Positions 52,944 through 64,000 of a DNA stretch of 64,000 bases are shown here, piece after piece. The position numbers and the translations under genes were made by a program. The number at the start of each line of letters is the position of its first letter. Position 1 is the stretch's first letter. The DNA lies in assembly GCA_028023455.1 (NCBI GenBank), contig JAQFVV010012512.1, positions 126,001 to 190,000 of the forward strand, given 5' to 3'. The notes below the pieces were generated by a model that was not told where the DNA came from, searched no databases, and saw nothing but the letters and a program-made list of their open reading frames with translations. This DNA is from Epiperipatus broadwayi (Eukaryota; Onychophora; Udeonychophora; Euonychophora; Peripatidae).

Positions 52944-54230
52944 ATGAAAAATATCATGCATAAATCAGTAATCATAAAAAAGAACCAGAAACTTGAATAC
53001 ATAACCAGCAAAAAAAAAAATCAATCCATAGAAAATGATTACCAATGCCTTAGCATGAAACAAAATTTGATAGATGGAGATGTAAAACAAAATAAAAATA
53101 ATATCGAAATATTATTAGAAAATCAGTCAAGTATATTGGACCAACTGAAAAATAAAAATATTACAATAGAACAAATGATAAAAGGTTTTAGAAATGATTA
53201 CAATTGAGAAAGAGAAAGAAGATAGAAAACCATATGCAAACTCTAAAATGATCATGCCATCGAAAGTGGAAAAGACACCATCACAGATAAACTAAATCAT
53301 ATAATGGAAGCTATTAATGGGATAGGAAAAAACCAAAGTAAAAAAGGACATAAAGATGATGGAGGAAATGTGATGGGAGGCATACAGATGGAACAAACAA
53401 TAAGGAAGATGTTATCTACACCATAAAAGAATATGCAAATCATCACAATACTCAATCACCTGTTAATGTCCAAAAATAATATACCAACATTCCTAACCAT
53501 ACTTGCCAAGCGAACACAATAAATCCATTTGTGAAGTTAAAAATATAACAAGGTCTGACTAATGAAGCTCCAATAGAACACTTAAAAACCTTGAACCAAT
53601 ATTTTTCAGTTAATAACAACCTTACAGAGAGTAAAAAATTAATAGTGGAATATAGCCATTTAAAAATGGGTGCTTTATGTTGGTGTGAATCATTATTCCA
53701 AGTTCCCAAAATATTCAAAGAATATCAAACACTACTAATAAAAAATTTCTGAAATAATGATCACCAATAAGCATTATTGTACCAGATCCTTCAAGAAAAT
53801 ATAGGAGTAGCCCTGGTAAAATGCTCACTAAGTTCTTTCAGAGGCAGGTGGCCAAATTAAAAACCGTGGATACCTACCGTCTTAGCCAGAATCAAATTAT
53901 ATGAATTGTAAAACACATTTTACCATTAAATATTGAACAACCATTGTTATATACCAACATAAAAAGCATCAAAGAGATTCCAGATCTGTTAAATAACATA
54001 TATTTAAATAACCAGTATAGGAGTCAGAAATACTTAGAAAAGAAGAAAGAAGATATATTCATGAATACCATTGCCTATAAAAGAAGAAAGAATAATAATG
54101 ACTCTAGTGTTTCATGAACTAAAACAATAAATGATAACAATAACACAGAGAACAAAGTAGTAGTGCAGCATCCACTAATGGACTAAGCCAAACTTTGGTA
54201 TGGCAAAAACATACCCAAATTGATGAATGA
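52944..54230 (+). pseudogene. Gag-like region
   Basis: A first open block of 87 codons is rich in Lys, Asn and Gln, with a coiled-coil-like tail (NIEILLENQSSILDQLKNKN). In other frames follow PIEHLKTLNQYFSVNNN, SKKLIVEYSHLKMGALCWCE and EYQTLLIKNF, which match the gypsy Gag capsid pattern of an aromatic-rich helix with W or CW. No zinc knuckle is visible. The function of binding and packaging element RNA is inferred from position. Confidence 0.6.
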
Positions 54231-54389
54231 AGTAAATTAAAGGGGGAACATGGGAAATAGTTCCTGTCTTTATGGACCCATGTTAAAAATGAGGAATTGA
54301 TCTAAACAATTAGTAAAAGAAATCACCAATTTAACAAGTTCATGTGAAGATAATGTGCCTACTCATGCTGAACAAAGCTATCCATGATA

Positions 54390-54560
54390 GAAATGATGTT
54401 TGAGGATTTAAGAATTAAAGCCTTGCTAAATACTGGTAGCCAAATCTCTGCAATTTCTGATGAGTTCTATAGAAGGATGATAGATAAAATTCCAGAAATT
54501 AAAACTCTACCCCTCAAGTCAGTATTGGTTACAATGGCTATACAATAAAAAGGTAAAATT
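54390..54560 (+). pseudogene. Retroviral-type aspartic protease
   Basis: Reads MMFEDLRIKALLNTGSQISA and ISDEFYRRMIDKIPEIKTLP. The active site, usually LLDTGS, is LLNTGS here, with the catalytic Asp changed to Asn. It would process Gag-Pol; this copy is dead. Confidence 0.75.
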
Positions 54561-54675
54561 GATTCAAAAACAAATCTGGGTCAAACTGGTCATTAACTAA
54601 ACATGTACCCATCATGTCTCTTTAATACTAAGTGGTCTCATTCATGAAGTCATCTTAGTAGCAGAATTCCTTCAT

Positions 54676-55690
54676 ATGAACAAATGCATGTTTGATTTTG
54701 GAAAAGAAATAGTTAAGGTATATGATAAGATTGTAGAAATCACATTATTTCCAATTTATCACTTAAACAAAATTGATTGTATGTTATCTACCATACCTGA
54801 AACATTGGTAAAGAATTTTTTTTCTGAGTCAAATTTAATTAAAGGTGAAAATATAGAGAATTTGCAATCTGTGTTTATGAATACCAGGAGTGATAGACAA
54901 ATTTCAGCAAAAGATTAAACTGTTTTAAAACCAACCCTTTCAATCCAAAATGTATCTTATCCCATATCAATATCAAAATGAAATTAACAAACAGATCCAA
55001 AAGATGATCGACTGGGAATGTTCTTAACCATTTTGCAAACTGATTGTAACAGTAAAGAAGATTGATGGTTAAAATGAGATTTTGTTCACAAGTCATATAA
55101 ACAAAATCATAATTCCAGATAGGAATATACCAACACCAATCCACAAATTATTCATGAAATTTGGTAAATTGATCTTCATCCAGATGACTGCCAATACACT
55201 GCATTTCAATATGAAAGATCCCCTTATCAATTTAACAGGATGCCGTTGGGTTGATTAAAAGTGTTGATGGTTAAATAACATTTCTGGATAAAACACATTC
55301 TCCTGAGATTAAACAAATTGCAATAATCTATGTAGATGATGTCATCATTACATTTCATACAAATGAAGAAAATCTTCAATATTTAAGCTTATTCTTTAAA
55401 GAGTGCTTTAACAAAGGTATAAAAATAAATATCAAGAAGAATACATTAGTATGTATTGAAGTAGACTTCTTAGGTCATATCATTGGTTGTAATGGGGTGA
55501 AACCTCATCCAGATATGATCAGTACAATACAGAATTTCTTTACATCAAAAAATCAAAATCAGATCATTTTAGGGTTGTGTAACTTTCACAATCATTTTTA
55601 TCCCAAATTTGGTGATCACATGGAACCATTATTAAAATTGATTAGAAAAGATGGAACTGGACTAAAGATCAAGATGATGCCTTTACTACT
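54676..55690 (+). pseudogene. Ty3/gypsy reverse transcriptase, broken
   Basis: The N-terminal segment (54676-54918) is a poorly recognised linker after the protease. RT proper: IPYQYQNEINKQIQKMIDWE (the NKQL..M block), VTVKKIDG (the VVKKKDG block), IPDRNIPTPIHKLFMKFGKL (motif 2). Next come YTAFQYERSPYQFNRMPLG (motif B', about 55196-55250) and IIYVDDVIITFHTNEENLQY (motif C, YVDD, about 55328). VDFLGHIIGCNGVKPHPDMI with LGLCNFHNHFYPKFGDHMEP (thumb/connection) ends it at about 55650. YVDD is intact, but many stops lie between blocks. The enzyme would copy element RNA to DNA inside cytoplasmic particles. Confidence 0.88.
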
Positions 55691-55699
55691 ATAAAAACA

Positions 55700-55990
55700 G
55701 GACTCTTAGAGCAAGTAATGCTAGCTGTTCCTGATTATAGTAAACCCATTATCTTACAAATAGATAGTTGTGTTTACAGATTAGGAGTGACCCTATTGCA
55801 AATCCACAAAGATGGTCAATCTGGAGTCCCCTATTTCATCAGCCATTTCTTGAAGGGTACAGAAATAAATTATATAGTTACTAAAAATGAAGTACTAGCT
55901 ATAGTGTGGGCCTATCAGAAATTTTGACAAATGTTTGTCAGATCAAAGGTGATAGTGATCACTTATTATAAATGTTTTGAAATCTTGAAT
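55700..55990 (+). pseudogene. Ty3/gypsy RNase H
   Basis: Reads LAVPDYSKPIILQIDSCVYR (the first catalytic Asp in the usual ILETDAS position), LGVTLLQIHKDGQSGVPYFI, SHFLKGTEINYIVTKNEVLA (the catalytic Glu block) and IVWAYQKF, then a stop. The following VIVITYYKCFEIL corresponds to F.V.TDH..L with the last Asp lost. It would degrade the RNA strand during reverse transcription. Confidence 0.85.
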
Positions 55991-56236
55991 CACAGGTATT
56001 TAACCAACAGTTAAATTGTTAGATGGAATTTCTGATACAACAATTCTATTATACAGTCAGATACTGTAAAGGAACAGTAAACAATGTAGCATGTACATTG
56101 AGTTGAAATCCATGTTGGTCAGAGCATTAACATTTACTCATGTATAATGCCTACATTTTAAATATTGACAAAACATTAAGAAAATGTAGAGAACAATTTA
56201 TTAAACATAGAACAACTTCAAACTCTAGATCCTAAT

Positions 56237-57060
56237 TTGAATAAAATCATTTCAACTTTAACCAAAGAGAAAATTCTGTATAAAGCCAATCATCTGAAAA
56301 ATTATAAATTAGATAATCAGCTGATAAAACACAAGCTAAATAATGATGAAAGTGACTGGAGGATAGAAATACCAACAATTTTTAAAAAAAAAAAAACACT
56401 GACTCAATATGTATATTATTTATATGGTCATTATGGGCCCCACAAAATTGAAACAATTAATGAAAAATTAGTTTTATTGACTTGGAATGTATCACAATAT
56501 CATAAAAGAAATTCAAAACTGCCACATATGCTTAAAAGCCAAGGCAGTAGACAAACATTATACAGGTTAAGTTAACAATACCATCCACAAAACAGCAAAT
56601 GACATCTTTGCAGTCGACTTTCACAGTCAATTACCAAATTTCCTTAAACAAACATACTTGTTATTGACCTATGACCTTTTCACAAAATTTGTGGCTCCTT
56701 AGCCTATACCTCAAGCTAATACTAAATTCACTATTAAATTATTAGACACCCTGCATTTTAAAGTGATAGGAAAACCAGGGACAATCTTCACTGATCATGG
56801 TATCCCTTTTCTATCTCAAAAATGGACTCAAACAGTACAGTAACAACAGATAAAACATGTGCTTACTTCTATTAGGAACCCACAATCAAACCCTTATGAA
56901 TGTATAATGCAGAAACTCGGATGTTTGTTTAGAACTTACTTGGGAGCTAAACATAAAGGCTGATTAAAGCATACACAGTATGTAGTCAGTTGTATCAATT
57001 GGAGTGTAAATGAATCCACTGGATTTGTACCCATCAGACTACCATTGGAATAAAATACCT
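56237..57060 (+). pseudogene. Ty3/gypsy integrase, broken
   Basis: The zinc-binding HHCC region is read across one frame change: YLYGHYGPHKIETINEKLVL, then NCHICLKAKA (the CxxC). The catalytic core reads DIFAVDFHSQLPNFLK (first Asp), YLLLTYDLFTKFVAP, TIFTDHGIPFLSQKW (second Asp) and RNPQSNPYECIMQKL (third residue, Glu). All three acidic residues are present. A stop follows FVAP and another follows TQTVQ. The core inserts retrotransposon DNA into host chromosomes. A C-terminal chromodomain is not visible. Confidence 0.85.
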
Positions 57061-57654
57061 CAATTTTATTCCACATATCCATGTCTATGCTCATAAAATC
57101 ACCCATCAACCCAGTAATGGATTGAATAGAGGCATATAACAAAATGGTAACAATGAGTGAAAGATGTAATAAATTCCAAAAGAAAATTAAGCATCATTTT
57201 AAAATAGGTGGTAAAGTTTTCATTAAGACACCCCATGTAGCTGACCCCAAAGAATTTATCTTCCACAAAGTTTGCAATCTGTAGGAGGCACCATATACTT
57301 TCATCAAATGCACTGGTACAAATGCATACTGGATAGGTAAAGGCAATGGTGTCAAAGGAACCCACAATAATCAAACTTGGAAGCCATACCACTGTGACAA
57401 ATAATAAATTTATCAATAACTTAAAACAAAATATAATGCTATAGGTTACAAACCTGAAATTTCAGACTATCCAATAATGCATGTATTTGATCAAAATTTA
57501 ATATAAAATAATGATATTGACTAAAATCACTAGTGATAAACATGGATAATATAATAGACCATGAATACCCCAACAAAAGTAAAAATCATGGACCTACAAT
57601 AACTGAGCTCTTAAAAATCAAATAATTAAATATAGAAACCATCTTTAATACATT

Positions 57655-57900
57655 TACTGGGGAGATGTGTGATGGATGCTTCCAACACTCCTCCAATAAC
57701 TAGTATACACACCATTAGATCCAATCCCAATTCAAGCCCATGATATTAATATTACTTATTAAGTTATAGAATTAGTTAATGTTAGACATATAAACAAATA
57801 ATCCAGTTATCATAACCTAAAATTTAAAGCCAAATATAAATAAACATTAAAACAAAATTTAAACTTAACCGGTCAAATGGATATCATGATACAATAGATC
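57655..57900 (+). promoter_or_regulatory. Polypurine tract and putative 3' LTR start
   Basis: ACTGGGGAGA is followed by TGTGATGGATGCTTCC, which fits the PPT-TG boundary of an LTR element. The LTR end is not defined because no second copy exists in the window. Confidence 0.55.
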
Positions 57901-58204
57901 AGATGAATAAACTTAATCAAAAAACAAATTAATGTATATAATATTAAAGTAAAGAAAAACTCAATGTATATTTTCTTGTCTTTTCTTACGATTTTGTTTT
58001 AACAAATTGATTATATTAATACTTCACATCAACAATAAAGTAAAAAGATTTGCACAGACTGGCTTAATATATATTTAAAGAGATATTCAACAAACTTTTT
58101 GTTCAAGGAGGGAAAAAATATTTTACCTGAGTAAAAAAAAAAATTATCATTGCCTGTATAAAGAAGTTTAAAAAAAATCTGAATGTTTGTTTCAACCAGT
58201 TCAA
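57901..58204. other. Non-coding flank
   Basis: AT-rich, may include the rest of the LTR. Nothing else recognised. Confidence 0.5.
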
Positions 58205-59653
58205 ACTTGTAATACTGCTGAAACAATCTTTAACAAGGATTTTAGAAATCAACTAGAAAAATCTACTCCTAAAACATCTAAGCAAAGAGTTCATGAATTA
58301 ATAACTTATGAACAGAATAAAGCATTCGATTCTCTAAGAAAAAAATAAGTAAACTATCATTGATTCCTCAACATAAATTTCTAGATTTAAATCTGAAACA
58401 TGTAGTTGTAGAAGAATATTGATGCTTCTCCAGCTAATATCATGGACTGTTAACTTTATGACTGTTTGACCTGAATTATTTCATCTTTTGGCCAATAGTG
58501 AATTTTTTCATAAGTATTATATGTTAAAATGTGTGTAAAACTATATATTTTAGTATAATAATTTTTTTCCTGAAAATTCTGTGCTAAACGGCAGGAAATT
58601 CATAATTCTCACTCTTACAATAGACATAAGCTCTGTCCTGACATGTTAGCCATTGTCTCTTTTCAAGGCTGTAAAATGTTTGTCATTTTACGACATTGCA
58701 ATTTATAATGATGTAAAAACATGTCTATTTGCAAATTTATTATGGTTTTAATTTTTTTTTTAAATGATTTGCACTATACTAATTAGATATCAAAAAATAT
58801 AAATTATTAATAACTTATTTTGACTTGAAATACTTTATTTACAAAAATGTAATGTTAGATTATCAGCTAATGTAAGTATGGTTGCAAGCAAAATATAAAA
58901 TTCTAACTTTGACGTAAACAATCTATGTTATATTTACAGTAAGAAAATATTATAATTTATCAATAAATATTCAAAAAAATTAATCTTTTAAAACATAATC
59001 CATTATATATAAGATAAATAAATAAATATTCATTCACATTTTTAAAAATAATCAGAAACAATAAATATTTCATTGACTTTATAAACTGAAAATAATCTTT
59101 CTAGAAATGATGATGTGTAAAGTCTTTGTTTTGATTACATCCTCATTTTTTTTAATATTTACTGAAACAAAATGTGAACATTTAAAATTTATTTCAGTAG
59201 TAAACAAAAATATCCATCAAATAAAGTTAAATTTACTTTTTTCTAAAAAGAAATAATCATTTTACCATGTATTTTACATTTATGTGTGAGACAAAGAAAA
59301 ATGTTGAAATGCTGAAATGTAAGAGGCGTGATGCTGCAATTTGGAATAGGTAAAAACAAAGGTAAACATTGTAGAAGAAAAGTCATTATCCATGGAGCTA
59401 GAAATTGCCAAGACCAATATTGGATTGTCCTATCTCTCTGCACATGGAATGATCATGAATTCTCTCTTCTTACACCTCATTTCAAAACTTCATTTCAAAA
59501 GCTAATAAAGTCAACAAATCCACTAGATGTTCAAATTTGTAACTGTGCATTAAGGAACTACCTTGGACTATAAGAATAAACCATCAGAACACTATCCATA
59601 CAAACTGTAAAAACCAATTTATAAAGTTGATGTTATCAATAATTAATTGTTTG

Positions 59654-59658
<5 letters not shown>

Positions 59659-59700
<42 letters not shown>
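59659..59700. repeat. (AT)n microsatellite
   Basis: About 42 bases of AT inside R1. A nearby inverted pair, TCAATAATTAATTG before and CAATTAATTATTGA after, flanks the array. Confidence 0.9.
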
Positions 59701-59702
<2 letters not shown>

Positions 59703-59874
59703 AATTAATTATTGATATATATATATAATTATTTTCTTTAATTTAATATAGGGCTGAGTAACTTTAATTTAAAATTTATGAAATTAATAATAAAGATAAT
59801 TTGTGAGGTACAACCTTGATTATGAAATAATCTGATCATTATAAATGAGACAAAGTAAGATGCTACCTAAGTTA

Positions 59875-59909
59875 TATATATATATATATATATATATATA
59901 ACTATATAA

Positions 59910-59942
<33 letters not shown>
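59875..59942. repeat. (AT)n arrays
   Basis: Two AT blocks split by ACTATATAAG, inside R1. Confidence 0.9.
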
Positions 59943-59946
<4 letters not shown>

Positions 59947-60530
59947 ACTTTTATATATGTACAACGCACATTTTTGTTAATTGTTTATTTTAAAGTTTGT
60001 ATTAATTTTAATATTTTTAAAATATATTTTCTATGGGTATCTTTTTTATTAAGTGTGTCTCAAACTTATAACTCTCTTTTATCACACCATGTTATACATA
60101 ATAAGGGAGGTCTATTAAACCATCATTGCATTAACTAAGACATAAAAAACATAATTAAATATGTTACTATATTTATAATAATGCTATATATAATATGAAG
60201 CTCGTTTATGTTAATCAGGGCTTGTAGTGTGTATTCTTTATTGAATCAGGCTGAGAAACATTGGTATAAACCAAACGTAAATGAAGAATAACCAGGAATG
60301 TTTAAATGAGTTTTTCCCAACTTTGTTTTAAATTTTATTATCCAAATATTAATAGAAAATGCAAATATGTTCATTAAATTTATTTAAATGTTGAACCACG
60401 TTTTTTGTTTTATTTTTCTGTGGTTAAATTCTACTTCGTCATATCCTTACACACATATCACGATAATTATTTTCATGTAAACAATATACTATATCCATTT
60501 TTATTAATAGGCATATAGTAATCATACATA

Positions 60531-60803
60531 TATTAAGAATATGGTGATACAATATTTCCTGAACCTGAGAGGCATATCACATCTCCCTGAGTTTGAAATC
60601 CATATTAGCAGGAAGAAATTACAATATGTAAATGATAAGTTAAGAGTAGAATCAGTAGTTATTTAAATCTTACACTCTTCTCTCTTAGGTATGAGTTTAA
60701 TATAAGAAGGTATGCATGAATGTAAATAATAAAGACACTTCCTTTTTACTCATCAGAAGAAACCCACTCACCATTGTGCAATCCACGATTAGACTGCCCC
60801 GTT

Positions 60804-60808
<5 letters not shown>
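60531..60808. repeat. Dispersed repeat R2, copy 2
   Basis: Partner of 42178-42470, same strand. Here it begins 20 bases after R1, and an (AT)n array (60808-60831) is attached to its GTTAC end, whereas copy 1 has the array at the other end. Confidence 0.8.
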
Positions 60809-60831
<23 letters not shown>

Positions 60832-60834
<3 letters not shown>

Positions 60835-61104
60835 TGCTTTTAATTTACATATTTAATTACACCATATTAACAAAAAAAGATAAATAATTTTGTGAATACA
60901 TTTAGAATTGTTTGCATAAACTAAGAAATAATATATTGCCAATTCATCTTACCATATATGTTTGATTTTCATAAGTCATGGTTATATTGTTGTTATTAAT
61001 AATTTTTGTTAAGCAGATTGAAGAATTATCCTGATAAGTTTGAGGAATTACTTCAGAACCTAAGACATCGGATAGAGCACACGTATATATATATATATAT
61101 ACTA

Positions 61105-61140
<36 letters not shown>

Positions 61141-62990
61141 CAATTAGTGGCTAGAGATAATTAGAAATTATATATTAATCATATCAATACAACACTCTTA
61201 CTTATATAAATCAGAAGGATGTTTAGCAATCTGCTGTCGAAGCAATCATGTGTAGATTGATTTACTACATGATTGTACTGTTGCCTAATAATCCATTAGT
61301 ATATTTAAGCATAAAGTCTCTGACGTGATTTATATTAAAAAGTAACTGCATTTTAATATATTTTTAAAAAATAAAGTAATAAAATTTACTAGTAATATTA
61401 AAATTTGCAATCCTATAAAAAAAAAAAAAAAAGATTTTTTAGCAACTGAAAACTGGGAACCAAAAATTAAACAATCATATACCAATATAGAATTATCCAC
61501 AATTCAAAGTTAATTGCTAATTACTCAGCTGCTAAAAATAATATTTTTTGTCAGATGTAATCAAAATCAAAATTATTAATCAAATTAGTTTCCTTAACCT
61601 TTTTTTTTATTTCGTTATATGCATAAATGAAATCAAGCATTGCATCATGGGTGAGTATTTTGTAAATCAGAATCCATCAATCTTATAAGTACGTATTGAT
61701 GGTTAATGGTAATTGGAAATTTCTATTCATTTATATAAAATTTAGTATCGATATATAATTGATTGTTTTTAGATTGTTGTTTTCATTTGAAAAGCATTGT
61801 CAAAAATGAATTATATTTTGTATATTTTACGTTTGCTACTATTTTACTATTTTTAATGTTATTCAATTATGTTTTAATGAATTTATTAATATAGTTTTAT
61901 GCATTGTATTCATGATCCCTTCTATCGTTCCATTTGTAGTGTATAAAAAACTAAATAAACAAAACAATTAAAGTCTTAAATTCAATAAATATGTTTGTGA
62001 ATTTGAGATAAATCCTAGACTGCATGGATACATTATTTATTACATTTAAAAATGAAATACTTTACTAAGTTTTGCCAAAGATAACAATGTCTTATTAAGA
62101 TTACAAAAACAGAAAATCACAAGTTCAGAGACAGTATTTGAAAAAAAAAGAAAAAGAAAATGTTACTATAGTCATAGAAATAAATTCAGCAATGAGAATG
62201 CACATACTTTCCTTTGCTCAAAATATTGTGTTTCATCTTACCTTACTTATACAAAGAGATTCAGAATGTAAGAAAAAGAAATATGTATTGTAAGTAGAAA
62301 TTTTATATAAGGGGGAGGGAAAACAAAATTTCTCCTCATTTGATATCTGTATGATTCAAATGGAAAGATTAATAACAAACTCTATGCTTAACAACCACGA
62401 AGCTATGGAACTCTCAAAAGTTATCGTAGATTGTAATATTGACAAAGAAATAGGTGAATATCATTTAAGAATAAAAATGTTATTGACACTGACATTTGTA
62501 TTTTGTTATCACCGATGTGCCAAGAAATACATTGTGGGATAGTGGAATCTAAACTGAAATTATATATATATAAGCAAAAACGTGCTAACAGATGCTAAAG
62601 GAAAATTTCTTTTATTTTACCTTAATGAAATAAATTTCATTTATTAATAATGGTTAAGAGTATAATAGTAGTTTATGATAAAATATTTATCAAAGTCTTT
62701 TTCTTGTTAATAATCTTAATTATTAGACAGTTTTATCATGTCATTTGATATGTGCTTAAATAATAGATTCAGGTAATTAAGACATATCTGTTGTTAACAT
62801 TTTAAATTTTTTGTGAGAAATAATTTGTACTTAACCCTTTTTGACTGAATGCATTAATAATTTTAATCATAAACCATTTTTATTAATTGCAATCTAGCAG
62901 GGATAAGTGATAAGATATATTATATGGTATTAAGTTGCAGTTGGTAAAATTAAAATGTTTTTGGTTTTTGACCTCAATAAGCTAATGTTT
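60832..62990. other. Non-coding AT-rich region
   Basis: (AT)n arrays at 61083-61100 and 61110-61135 and an A-run near 61417-61431. The frame at 62351-62542 has no recognisable motif. Nothing else seen. Confidence 0.55.
61083..61135. repeat. Paired (AT)n runs
   Basis: Two AT runs around ACTAATTG, with a matching CAATTAGT just after at 61141-61148. Confidence 0.8.
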
Positions 62991-62995
62991 ACTTC

Positions 62996-63220
<225 letters not shown>

Positions 63221-64000
63221 CCTAAGCACTTTGATTTGTATATTTTATAATCATTATAAACATGTGTATTATTACACAATTTATTTACAATTAAAATATT
63301 TAAGAATATATACTATAGCTCATTAACTAGCAAATTATTATTTATTGAACTTTATCTTTTTTGCTAAACAGATGCACTTATTAGGGACCTATTGACTACT
63401 TACAAATTCATGAGTCCATTGTAGATGTACATCCAAACTATCATATAGTCAGTTTATGAATTAATTCACTTATTTGTTTATTTATTAGTTATATTTTTAG
63501 TTGCCTAAATAGAACATTTATCCAATATATTTTTTACCTTGCCCAAATATGTGGGCGTTTTTAGATTAGGAAGCTTTTCAGTCATTACTTGATTAATTGT
63601 CTATTATATTTTGGCTTGTTCAAAAAGGGGATATTGATATTTATAAGACAAAGTTGCTTAATTGCCATTGTTTCTTTATGTTTTAGAGAATAACTCCCAT
63701 TACAATTGTTGGCTCCCTGGCAAGGGCTATGAGTATTTATCGATAATCCATGAGAGATTTGGAGTCATAAAATGATAGATAAGGTCAAAATATTGCTGAA
63801 TGATCACAGTTAACATCAGATATTTTGTGTATACTGGTGTTGGATTATGCTGATTAATGATTACATGGATAATAATTTTAAATTTGTAGTTTGCTTTGTT
63901 AAGGGGTTGAATTTAGAGTGGATTGCCAACTTTTTATCTGAATAATAGATGTAATGATGCATGAGTTGACAAATGACTGAACTGTTAAAATATTCTATAA
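63221..64000. other. Non-coding region
   Basis: AT-rich, nothing recognised up to the window end. Confidence 0.6.

Larger units (their letters stand above)
52930..57900 (+). mobile_element. Ty3/gypsy LTR retrotransposon, decayed
   Basis: Domains occur in the standard order on plus: gag-like (52944-54230), aspartic protease (about 54400-54540), reverse transcriptase (about 54930-55660), RNase H (about 55700-55990), integrase (about 56390-57060). A purine tract CTGGGGAGA (57657-57665) comes directly before TGTGATGG at 57668, the expected start of a 3' LTR. The 5' LTR was not found: the sequence upstream of 52930 does not resemble the sequence after 57668. Dozens of stops and shifts are present. 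PR-RT-RH-IN order distinguishes it from Ty1/copia. Confidence 0.88.
58205..60510. repeat. Dispersed repeat R1, copy 2 (longer)
   Basis: Partner of 35237-36390. On plus, an open stretch near 58215-58348 reads DFRNQLEKSTPKTSKQRVHE and ITYEQNKAFDSL. A later frame (59328-59573) reads GKNKGKHCRRKVIIHGARNC, which vaguely resembles a P-loop ATPase start but without the GK-T/S residues. I do not assign a function. (AT)n arrays lie at 59659-59700 and 59875-59942. This copy has about 850 bases that copy 1 lacks. Confidence 0.7.

Noticed and set aside
54875-55144. 89-codon minus-strand frame
   Set aside because: Antisense of the gypsy reverse transcriptase N-terminal part.
57099-57416. 105-codon minus-strand frame
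   Set aside because: Antisense of the region after the gypsy integrase core; no family motif on minus.
59328-59573. P-loop helicase or viral ATPase from IIHGARNC
   Set aside because: The Lys and Ser/Thr of the Walker A motif are missing and no other helicase motif follows; too weak to name.

Overview
This is a very AT-rich eukaryotic (invertebrate-like) intergenic window packed with decayed transposable elements and A/T microsatellites. There are no operons, no rRNA or tRNA genes that look functional, and no intact host gene that I can support. Every recognisable protein-coding stretch belongs to a selfish element and carries stops or frameshifts. The organism cannot be fixed from the sequence. 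The mix of GIY-YIG Penelope-like elements (PLEs), Jockey-type, L1/Tx1-type and endonuclease-RT-type LINEs, a Ty3/gypsy element, a Merlin (ISXO2-type) DNA transposon and short tRNA-derived SINEs fits an arthropod or another low-GC invertebrate.

Layout: 1-10.1 kb is non-coding, with (AT)n arrays and a purine-rich island with short terminal inverted repeats (4.67-5.0 kb). 10.15-14.7 kb holds two consecutive 5'-decayed Jockey-like LINEs separated by an (ATT)n array. 14.8-15.15 kb is the 3' end of a PLE (family B). 16.56-16.70 kb is a short tRNA-derived SINE with a perfect 16-bp target-site duplication. 16.97-17.62 kb is a 646-bp near-perfect hairpin made of inverted PLE pseudo-LTRs, followed by a PLE reverse-transcriptase remnant (18.8-17.8 kb, minus strand). 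19-21.6 kb is anonymous, less AT-rich DNA. 21.6-22.3 kb holds three PLE pseudo-LTR copies with textbook hammerhead cores. 25.1-28.35 kb holds a PLE terminal fragment, a decayed LINE, and two head-to-head PLE (family A) copies, each ending in a tRNA-like unit. 31.1-33.05 kb is an L1/Tx1-like LINE. 34.8-37.1 kb holds PLE family C and a rearranged PLE family B. 42.2 and 60.5 kb, and 35.2 and 58.2 kb, are two anonymous dispersed repeat pairs. 44.1-44.5 kb is a palindromic tRNA-SINE/hammerhead body with a target duplication. 45.4-45.7 kb has two tandem tRNA-SINE copies. 45.9-46.85 kb is a Merlin transposase pseudogene. 48.35-48.84 kb is a foldback. 49.9-50.23 kb is a full tRNA-headed, hammerhead-related SINE. 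52.9-57.9 kb is a decayed Ty3/gypsy retrotransposon with gag-PR-RT-RNaseH-IN in order. The end of the window has a long compound trinucleotide array (63.0-63.2 kb).

The unifying theme is hammerhead-ribozyme (HHR) sequence. At least six unlinked loci from at least four element families carry a CTGANGA box, a small stem-loop, a GAAA (or AAAA) box and a short palindromic stem III ending at the expected cleavage triplet. Most of these loci are present as inverted pairs. HHRs in PLE pseudo-LTRs are established knowledge. The association of a Pol III-like tRNA head with a hammerhead-derived body in one short element, and the frequent palindromic dimers, are the most interesting observations here.
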